Assembly: GCA_023264215.1 (NCBI GenBank)
Contig: JALQSY010000034.1
Location: forward strand, 1,686 to 13,230
Direction: 5' to 3'
DNA length: 11,545 bases
Source of the DNA: Candidatus Nanopelagicales bacterium
GTDB taxonomy: Bacteria; Actinomycetota; Actinomycetes; S36-B12
Below are positions 6,365 to 11,545 of this stretch, piece after piece. The position numbers were made by a program, and so were the translations under genes. Each line of letters starts with the position of its first letter. The stretch's first letter is position 1. The notes beneath the pieces were generated by a model that was not told where the DNA came from, made no database searches, and worked only from the letters and a program-made list of their open reading frames with translations.

Positions 6365-6370
6365 TACGCT
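6365..6370 (+). promoter_or_regulatory. Probable -10 box of the LCP gene
   Basis: TACGCT fits TANNNT and would start transcription near 6377, leaving a leader of about 24 bases that holds the GGAGGGAG ribosome binding site. No convincing -35 box is seen at the expected distance. Confidence 0.4.
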
Positions 6371-6384
6371 GAGACCGGAGCCAT

Positions 6385-6392
6385 GGAGGGAG
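6385..6392 (+). promoter_or_regulatory. Ribosome binding site deciding the LCP start
   Basis: GGAGGGAG ends eight bases before the ATG at 6401. A second in-frame ATG at 6383 has GGAG only two bases before it, which is too close, so 6401 is preferred. The difference is six residues. Confidence 0.6.
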
Positions 6393-6400
6393 CGGGTCGC

Positions 6401-7837
6401 ATGCGTCAGCACTGGTCCCGCGTCCTGCTGAGCGTGGCAGCGGTGACCGTCCTGGCACTCACGCTGACCGGTGTCGGGATCCAGGTGGCCTCCAGTCGCC
6501 TCGAGGGCAACATCACGGCCATCGACATCAGTCAGACCACCGGTCGCGAGCATGAGCCCATCCAGGTGGTCGACGACCAGGGCAACTACCAGGCACTCAA
6601 TGTCCTGCTCATGGGCAGCGACAGCCGCGAGGGACAGACCAACAAGAAGTACGGCGATCCCGATCTCTACACCGGCGAGCGCTCTGACACCACGATCCTG
6701 CTGCACCTCGCGGCCGACCGCTCCTTCGCCACGGCCGTGAGCATCCCTCGCGATACCTGGGTCATGCTTCCCGAGTGCGAGGTCGACGGCCAGACCGTCG
6801 GGGCCTTTGAGGCGAAGTTCAATACGGCGTTCGAGGTCGGCGGCCCCGGATGCACCGTCAAGCTCGTGGAGCAGATGACGGGCATCACCATCGACAACTT
6901 CGCGGTCATCGACTTCGAGGGCTTCAAGAACGTCGTCAATGCGCTCGGTGGCGTCGAGGTGTGCCTGACCGAACCCGCAAGCGATCCCGCGAGCGACCTC
7001 GAGCTCCCTGCCGGCGTCAGCGTGGTCGATGGTGAGCAGGCACTTTCTTTCGTCCGTGCCCGCAAGACCCTGAGCGACGGCAGCGACCTCAGCCGCATCA
7101 AGCGCCAGCAGGCTTTCCTCTCGTCGATGATCCGCGAGGCTTCCTCGACCGGACTCCTGCTCAACCCTGTGAAGCTCTACTCGACTCTCGATGCAGCGAC
7201 GTCCGGTCTCACGACGGACCCGGGCCTGGCTGAGATCGACGTCCTGCGCGACCTCGCTCTGAGCGTTCGGGGCATCGCTCCGGGGGACATCACCTTCCTG
7301 ACGATGCCCTGGGTGGAGCGTGGCGACGGGGAGAACGTGCTCGTCGATGAGGCTGCCGCCGTGCCCCTGTGGCGGTCGATCATCGACGACGTCCCGTGGA
7401 TCAAGCCCAAGAAGTCCTCGGGGGGCGCCCAGTCTCCAGCGAAGTCAGACATCACGGTGCAGCCTGAGCAGATCACGATCCGCGTGCTCAACGGCAGCGG
7501 TGTCGCAGGGCGCGCGGCCGAGGTCGCGGCGGCGCTCGAGGCCCAGGGCTTCACGGTCTCGGAGATCGCCGATGCGGACCGCCCCGACTACGCGACGACC
7601 CAGATCCGACACGACGCTGCGTCCGCTGAGGCGGCCCGAACGGTGCTTGCCGCACTCCCCGGTGCTTCCACCGTGGCGGACGACGCGTCGGCGACGATCA
7701 CCATCGTCCTGGGAACCGCATATGCCGGGGTCGAGAGCGTCGTGGTGGACGTCCAGGCGGATCCGACCACCTCAACCGAGCGCGAGCAGGATGTGATCAC
7801 GGCGCCCACCACCGCCGACAAGGTGCGCTGCGACTAG
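6401..7837 (+). CDS. LCP (LytR-CpsA-Psr) family glycopolymer transferase with LytR_C domain
   Basis: This 478-residue protein has one N-terminal membrane anchor (about 8-29) and an extracellular LCP domain (about 65-245). Family motifs are clear: LLMGSDSRE (69-77, Asp74 and Arg76), RSDTTIL (94-100, Asp96), SIPRDTW (114-120, Arg117), LSFVRARK (215-222, Arg219 and Arg221) and RIKRQQAFL (232-240). LCP enzymes move a lipid-linked glycopolymer onto peptidoglycan. A linker leads to a LytR_C domain (about 357-442, ITIRVLNGSGVAG). The rest is a Thr/Asp-rich tail. The M. tuberculosis counterpart by neighbourhood is Rv3267 (Lcp1/CpsA), which links arabinogalactan to peptidoglycan; whether this organism makes arabinogalactan is not shown here. 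It diverges from the amidase-SpoIID gene, and its TAG stop shares the CTAG palindrome with the convergent methyltransferase gene. Confidence 0.93.
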   Translation: MRQHWSRVLLSVAAVTVLALTLTGVGIQVASSRLEGNITAIDISQTTGREHEPIQVVDDQGNYQALNVLLMGSDSREGQTNKKYGDPDLYTGERSDTTILLHLAADRSFATAVSIPRDTWVMLPECEVDGQTVGAFEAKFNTAFEVGGPGCTVKLVEQMTGITIDNFAVIDFEGFKNVVNALGGVEVCLTEPASDPASDLELPAGVSVVDGEQALSFVRARKTLSDGSDLSRIKRQQAFLSSMIREASSTGLLLNPVKLYSTLDAATSGLTTDPGLAEIDVLRDLALSVRGIAPGDITFLTMPWVERGDGENVLVDEAAAVPLWRSIIDDVPWIKPKKSSGGAQSPAKSDITVQPEQITIRVLNGSGVAGRAAEVAAALEAQGFTVSEIADADRPDYATTQIRHDAASAEAARTVLAALPGASTVADDASATITIVLGTAYAGVESVVVDVQADPTTSTEREQDVITAPTTADKVRCD

Positions 7838-8880
7838 CGGTCCGGATCGCTCGATTGCCGCAGGATCGCGGCACCCTTCTCGAAGGACAGCCGCTCCACG
7901 CCGAAGCCGGGATACATCGCGAGCCAGTCGTCGAGGATCTCCTGCTCATCCCGGCGGATCATGTCATCGAGCACGACCGTCGCGCCCGGTGCAAGGCGGT
8001 CGTGCAGGGCCGGCAGAGCCGGCCAGCGAGCCTGGGCCGTGCCCTGCCCCGGTGGGCCGTCAATGCACAGCAGGTCGATCCGGTCGAGGGAGCCAAGCGC
8101 ATCAAGGTCGTACCAGGGCGCATCGCGTCCAGCGATGACCTGGTCACGCAGTGGTGCATGAATCACCGTGAGCCAATCGTCAAGCCCCTGCCGCCGCGCA
8201 AGATCGCGCGTGGCCTGCGCATACGTCTCGTCATGGTCGATTCCCATCACCCGGCCGGCATACCCCGCCGTACGCATCGCCCCGGCCATCCACACGCTCG
8301 ACTGCCCGCTGCCGAGGTCCACGACGACACTCGGCCGGTGCTCCAGGACATAGCCCGCCAGCCAAAGAAGCAGATCCTCGGAAGCCGCCCAGGTGCCGGG
8401 GCGAGGCATGGGCAAGGGCATCGGGACGAGCCGCATCAACTGCATGTAGTCCTCGAGCAGCACGACCTGGTCGTCGACTCGGTCAATGATGGACAGGCGC
8501 ATGTCTCGTATGTCCGCCCGCTGCTGCTTCGCGACCTCCTGGATGCGCGGCGCGGCCGATGCCGCACGCCGCGCCTCGCGTTCCGCGCTGGTCGCTCGGT
8601 CCCGGGCTTCACGAGCGGCCTTGAAGACCAGTTCGTGGCGCTTGGCCGCCGTCGCGCGCATCTCCTCGAGGCGCTTTCCCGTCGACTGCTCGATGCGCAC
8701 GACGCGCCCGACGCTCGCGCGCGCCCACATGAGCGACTGTCCGAGCACGGCGCCAACCACCAGCCCGATGACCGCTACGACGGCCACGGCCGCGGGCGGG
8801 CCGCCGAGCGAGGCTACGAGAAGAGCGAGCAGGACGGCGAGGAGCACTCCGAGCGCCACAACGGGCAGCCGAGACCTCAT
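7834..8880 (-). CDS. Membrane-anchored coiled-coil class I SAM-dependent methyltransferase
   Basis: This 348-residue protein begins with two hydrophobic segments (about 5-25 and 29-50). A long charged helix rich in Arg, Glu and Ala follows (about 60-140, likely coiled coil), and a Rossmann methyltransferase domain makes up the C-terminal half (about 165-345). SAM-binding signs are VVDLGSGQSSVWMAG (186-200), the acidic strand end GIDHDE (213-218), LLCIDGPPG (270-278) and TVVLDDMIRR (301-310). The fold resembles the Methyltransf_24 group; the substrate is unknown. The catalytic half should face the cytoplasm if the two helices form a hairpin. The ATG at 8880 is chosen because TAGCCT lies seven bases upstream, giving a leaderless mRNA; a longer reading frame up to 8973 would run into the divergent glycosyltransferase gene. 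That shared spacer suggests a linked role, perhaps glycan methylation, which is inference. Confidence 0.85.
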   Translation of the reverse strand: MRSRLPVVALGVLLAVLLALLVASLGGPPAAVAVVAVIGLVVGAVLGQSLMWARASVGRVVRIEQSTGKRLEEMRATAAKRHELVFKAAREARDRATSAEREARRAASAAPRIQEVAKQQRADIRDMRLSIIDRVDDQVVLLEDYMQLMRLVPMPLPMPRPGTWAASEDLLLWLAGYVLEHRPSVVVDLGSGQSSVWMAGAMRTAGYAGRVMGIDHDETYAQATRDLARRQGLDDWLTVIHAPLRDQVIAGRDAPWYDLDALGSLDRIDLLCIDGPPGQGTAQARWPALPALHDRLAPGATVVLDDMIRRDEQEILDDWLAMYPGFGVERLSFEKGAAILRQSSDPDR

Positions 8881-8887
8881 GTCCGAA

Positions 8888-8893
8888 AGGCTA
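8888..8893 (-). promoter_or_regulatory. -10 box of a leaderless promoter for the methyltransferase gene
   Basis: TAGCCT, read 8893 to 8888, is followed by seven bases and then the ATG at 8880. Its first two bases are the same TA base pairs that begin the opposite -10 box at 8892-8897. Confidence 0.6.
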
Positions 8894-8897
8894 CCCT
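8892..8897 (+). promoter_or_regulatory. -10 box of a leaderless promoter for the glycosyltransferase gene
   Basis: TACCCT is followed by seven bases and then the GTG at 8905, with no Shine-Dalgarno sequence. It overlaps the opposed methyltransferase -10 box by the self-complementary TA at 8892-8893, so RNA polymerase could open this spot for either gene but not both at once. Confidence 0.6.
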
Positions 8898-8904
8898 TCC
8901 GGTC

Positions 8905-9900
8905 GTGGGTGATTCGGCGAGCGCGCGTCCGGGAGTCTCGGCCGTCATGCCCGTCCTGGACGAGGAGGCGCACCTCGCCGAGGCCGTCGAGGCGATCCTG
9001 TCATCCGCCTACGGCGGACCCGTGCAGGTGGTCCTCGCTCTCGGCCCCTCGCGCGATCGCACGGACGAGATCGCCCGCCAACTCGCCGCCGCGGACGCAC
9101 GCGTGCGTCTCGTGCCCAACCCCACCGGGCGCACCGCTGCCGCCCTCAATGCCGCGATCGCGGCTGCTGATCACGACATCATCGTCCGCGTCGACGGCCA
9201 CGCCATCATCCCCGCCGACTACATCGACGTCGCCGTCGCGACCTTGGAGCAGACAGGCGCTGACAACGTCGGCGGCATCATGGGTGCTGATGGCGTGACC
9301 GACTTCGAGCAGGCGGTAGCCGCCGCGATGACGTCGTGGTTCGGCGTCGGTAGTGCCGCTTTCCACATCGGCGGCGAGCCGGGGCCTGCGCTCACCGTGT
9401 ACCTCGGCTGCTTCCGCCGCTCGGCGCTCGATCGGGTCGGCGGCTTCGACGAGTCCATGGTGCGGGCGCAGGACTGGGAGCTCAATCATCGGATCCGCGC
9501 CACCGGCGGACTGGTGTGGTTCACCCCGCGAATGCGCGTGAGCTACCGGCCGCGTGGAAGCCTGCGCCGGCTTGCCCGGCAATACCACGAGTACGGCCGA
9601 TGGCGCCGCGAAGTGGCCCGGCGTCATCCCGAGACGGTCTCGCTGAGATACCTCGCTCCACCGCTCGCTCTCGTCGCGGTCGTGGGCGGCACCGCGATAG
9701 GCGTCATCGGCCTTGCCACGGGCTCCCGGCCGCTGCTGCTGGGCTTCGCCGCACCCCTGGGCTACGCGGTCGCCACTCTCGCCGCGAGCGCGCGTGCCTC
9801 ACGGGGGCTCTCCCGCACGTCGGCGCGATGGCTGCCGGCGGTCTTCGCCACCATGCACGCGTCCTGGGGAGCGGGCTTCATCCGCGGCGCGCGCGGCTAG
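8905..9900 (+). CDS. GT2 family glycosyltransferase, ExoA-like
   Basis: This 331-residue protein has a GT-A fold domain (about 10-215) and two or three C-terminal membrane segments (about 251-272, 276-296 and a weak one near 310-325). Motifs are the N-terminal nucleotide-binding strand VSAVMPVLDE (11-20), the metal-binding VRVDGHA (94-100, Asp97 in the DXD position), the acceptor region QDWELNHRI (189-197, Asp190 as likely base) and RQYHEYGRW (225-233). The order and membrane tail resemble ExoA-type enzymes, which extend lipid-linked saccharides at the inner face of the membrane. The GTG start keeps the first beta strand, which the internal ATG at 8947 would remove, and a -10 box sits seven bases before it. 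Sugar donor and acceptor are unknown. It could supply glycan to the LCP pathway two genes away. Its stop shares CTAG with the thioesterase gene. Confidence 0.88.
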   Translation: MGDSASARPGVSAVMPVLDEEAHLAEAVEAILSSAYGGPVQVVLALGPSRDRTDEIARQLAAADARVRLVPNPTGRTAAALNAAIAAADHDIIVRVDGHAIIPADYIDVAVATLEQTGADNVGGIMGADGVTDFEQAVAAAMTSWFGVGSAAFHIGGEPGPALTVYLGCFRRSALDRVGGFDESMVRAQDWELNHRIRATGGLVWFTPRMRVSYRPRGSLRRLARQYHEYGRWRREVARRHPETVSLRYLAPPLALVAVVGGTAIGVIGLATGSRPLLLGFAAPLGYAVATLAASARASRGLSRTSARWLPAVFATMHASWGAGFIRGARG

Positions 9901-10430
9901 TGCTCCAGGCCCTGCTCCCGCAGGCGCCTGATCGCTTCACGCCGCTCCAGGCGAGTGGAGCGTCGGATCTCCGCTTCCTGGTAGCGCAGGCGATCGCGCT
10001 CGGTCTCCGGGATCACCGGGGGCACGGGGCGTGGCTTGCCCTCCTCGTCGATCGCGACGAAGACCAGGTGGGCGCTCGAGACATGGATCTCACCCTCGAC
10101 TCCGGTGCGCTGCACGGTGACGCGAACGCCGACCTCCATGCTCGTCCGGCCGCTCCAATTGACCTGTGCATAGGTCGTCAGGAGATCGCCGAGCTTCACC
10201 GGCTCGAGGAAGGCCATCTGGTCCATGAACGCCGTCACGGCCGGTCCCCCGGAGTGGCGCATCGCTGCGACCGCCCCGGCCTCGTCGACGGCGCGCATGA
10301 TCACGCCGCCATGGACATCCCCGTAGTTGTTGGCGTCCATGACCCCCATCACGCGAGCCAGCGTCACCCGGGACTGCTCCGTCGGCACGGCCTGGTCGGG
10401 GTGCTGCGCCAGCACAGGATCGAGTGGCAT
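9897..10430 (-). CDS. Acyl-CoA thioesterase, hotdog fold (ACOT7/YciA type)
   Basis: This 177-residue protein hydrolyses acyl-CoA thioesters by family. The motif NNYGDVHGGVIMRAVDEAG (34-52) is the hotdog thioesterase signature, with Asn34/Asn35 and Asp49 in the positions used for catalysis in the related 4HBT/ACOT group. A later stretch, AHLVFVAIDEEGKPRPVP (120-137), is also typical. A charged helical tail (about 141-177) follows. The start is the ATG one base after the TGA of the acyl-CoA dehydrogenase gene (TGACATG), so translation is probably coupled; no strong Shine-Dalgarno sequence is visible. A longer in-frame reading up to 10676 lies inside the dehydrogenase gene and lacks family sequence. 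Together the pair points to fatty acyl-CoA turnover. Confidence 0.92.
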   Translation of the reverse strand: MPLDPVLAQHPDQAVPTEQSRVTLARVMGVMDANNYGDVHGGVIMRAVDEAGAVAAMRHSGGPAVTAFMDQMAFLEPVKLGDLLTTYAQVNWSGRTSMEVGVRVTVQRTGVEGEIHVSSAHLVFVAIDEEGKPRPVPPVIPETERDRLRYQEAEIRRSTRLERREAIRRLREQGLEH

Positions 10431-10431
10431 G

Positions 10432-11545
10432 TCAGCCGCGCAGGAGCGAGCGAGCCATGACGAGCCGCTGGATCTCGTTGGTTCCCTCGTAGATCTGGGT
10501 GATCTTGGCATCGCGCATGTAGCGCTCGACCGGGTAGTCCCGCGTGTAGCCGTTGCCGCCGAAGACCTGCACCGCGTCGATGGTGACCTCCATCGCGACA
10601 TCGGACGCGTAGGCCTTGGCTGCCGCACCGAAGAACGACAGGTCAGCGTCACCCCGCTCGCTCTTGGCGGCGGCACGGTAGACCAGCGAGCGTGCAGCCT
10701 CCAACTTCATCGCCATGTCCGCGAGCATGAACTGGATCCCCTGGAACGAGCCGATCGTCTTGCCGAACTGCTCGCGCTCCTTGGCGTAGTCGACGGCCGC
10801 GTCGAGGGCGCCCTGGGCGATGCCCAGGGCCTGGGCGCCGATCGTGATCCTCGTGTGATCGAGCGTCGTCATGGCCGTGCGGAATCCCGTGCCGGGCTCG
10901 CCGATCATGCGGTCACCGGGGATCCGGACCTGGTCGAAGAGCACCTCGCGAGTCGGTGAGCCGTGGATGCCGAGCTTGCGCTCCGGGGCGCCGAACGACA
11001 CGCCCTCGTCGTCGCGATGGACCACGAAGGCGGAGATTCCCTTCGCCCCCGCATCGGGATCGGTCTTGGCCAGCACGGTGTAGTACTGCGCGACACCCGC
11101 CCCTGTGATCCAGCTCTTCTGCCCGTTGAGGATCCAGTCGTCGCCGTCGCGGACCGCACGCGTCTTCATGGCAGCCGAGTCGCTTCCGGACTCGCGCTCG
11201 GACAGGCAGTACGCGAACATCGCCTCCCCGGTGGCAACGGGAGGCAGGTAGCGGCGAAGCAGGTCGGTATCGCCGGCGATCATCAGCGGCATCGTCCCGA
11301 GCTTGCTGCCCGCGGGGATCAGCGAGCTCGATGCGCAGACCCTCGCCACCTCCTCGATCACCAGGCAGACCGCGAGCGCATCGCCACCCTGCCCGCCGTA
11401 CTCCTCGGGGATGTGCAGGGCGTGCAGCCCCGATGCCACGAGCGCGTCGTATACGTCGTACGGGAACTCGCCCGTCTCGTCGATCTCCGCAGCGCGCGGC
11501 GCGATCTTGTCCTCGGCCAGCCCGCGCACGACCTCGCGCAGTTCG
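10432..11545 (-). CDS. Acyl-CoA dehydrogenase, FadE25-like, 5' end outside the window
   Basis: The visible 370 residues cover nearly all of an acyl-CoA dehydrogenase (usual length about 380-390); the reading frame stays open past 11529 to the window edge ([13 protein letters not shown]), so about 10-20 residues are missing. The enzyme oxidises acyl-CoA to trans-2-enoyl-CoA, passing electrons from FAD to ETF. Motifs are [11 protein letters not shown], the FAD/substrate loop [40 protein letters not shown] and [10 protein letters not shown] near the C-terminus. The Glu of YEGT (codon 10488-10486) is the expected catalytic base. The sequence closely resembles, from memory, M. tuberculosis FadE25 (Rv3274c), which lies near the LCP and TIGR03089 genes. 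It is upstream of and coupled to the thioesterase gene. Confidence 0.95.
   Translation of the reverse strand, partial: ELREVVRGLAEDKIAPRAAEIDETGEFPYDVYDALVASGLHALHIPEEYGGQGGDALAVCLVIEEVARVCASSSLIPAGSKLGTMPLMIAGDTDLLRRYLPPVATGEAMFAYCLSERESGSDSAAMKTRAVRDGDDWILNGQKSWITGAGVAQYYTVLAKTDPDAGAKGISAFVVHRDDEGVSFGAPERKLGIHGSPTREVLFDQVRIPGDRMIGEPGTGFRTAMTTLDHTRITIGAQALGIAQGALDAAVDYAKEREQFGKTIGSFQGIQFMLADMAMKLEAARSLVYRAAAKSERGDADLSFFGAAAKAYASDVAMEVTIDAVQVFGGNGYTRDYPVERYMRDAKITQIYEGTNEIQRLVMARSLLRG

Noticed and set aside
5858..6400. N-terminal extension of the LCP reading frame
   Set aside because: It runs antisense through the amidase signal-peptide region; a -10 box, ribosome binding site and membrane anchor all place the start at 6401.
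7855..8904. N-terminal extension of the glycosyltransferase reading frame
   Set aside because: It lies opposite the methyltransferase gene and has no domain; the GT2 fold begins right after GTG 8905, which has a properly spaced -10 box.
10431..10676. Longer thioesterase reading frame starting at 10676
   Set aside because: The added 82 residues lie inside the acyl-CoA dehydrogenase gene in another frame and are Arg/Ser-rich shadow sequence.

Overview
The window comes from a GC-rich actinobacterium. Three things point there: a DUF3263 protein fragment and a TIGR03089 protein, both families known essentially from Actinobacteria; at least four genes that appear to start as leaderless mRNAs behind a TANNNT -10 box; and a gene set (LCP protein, TIGR03089 protein, FadE25-like acyl-CoA dehydrogenase) that, as far as I recall, also clusters in Mycobacterium tuberculosis (Rv3267, Rv3268, Rv3274c). 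The genus cannot be decided from the sequence. There are no tRNA or rRNA genes, CRISPR arrays, insertion sequences or phage genes, and no gene-free stretch longer than about 200 bases.

Layout. Bases 1-1875 hold three minus-strand genes in series: a CPBP membrane protease, a TVGYGD potassium channel and the 5' part of a DUF3263 gene that runs off the left edge. A 29-bp divergent promoter (1876-1904) separates them from a plus-strand pair, the TIGR03089 gene and a 79-residue protein made almost wholly of Ser-X-X tripeptides (2632-2871). A non-coding stretch (2872-3072) then holds four 16-bp direct repeats and a near-perfect 77-bp inverted repeat, between convergent genes. A 1055-residue secreted protein joining a PGRP-type amidase to a SpoIID/LytB module follows on the minus strand (3073-6240).

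Bases 6401-9900 hold cell-envelope genes: an LCP glycopolymer transferase (+), a membrane-anchored coiled-coil methyltransferase (-) and an ExoA-like GT2 glycosyltransferase (+). The last two diverge from a 24-bp spacer in which two opposed -10 boxes share their central TA. The right end (9897-11545) is a minus-strand acyl-CoA metabolism pair: a hotdog thioesterase coupled to an upstream FadE25-like acyl-CoA dehydrogenase whose start lies outside the window.

How they fit together. The middle of the window reads as a wall-assembly neighbourhood: a glycosyltransferase that could build a glycan, an LCP enzyme that would attach a glycopolymer to peptidoglycan, and an exported protein with peptidoglycan-cleaving and SpoIID modules. 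The packing is very tight, with two convergent pairs sharing a CTAG stop palindrome and two divergent pairs sharing spacers under 30 bp. The least explained item is the Ser-X-X protein; its strict period of three, maintained with serine codons from both codon families, suggests selection on protein structure.
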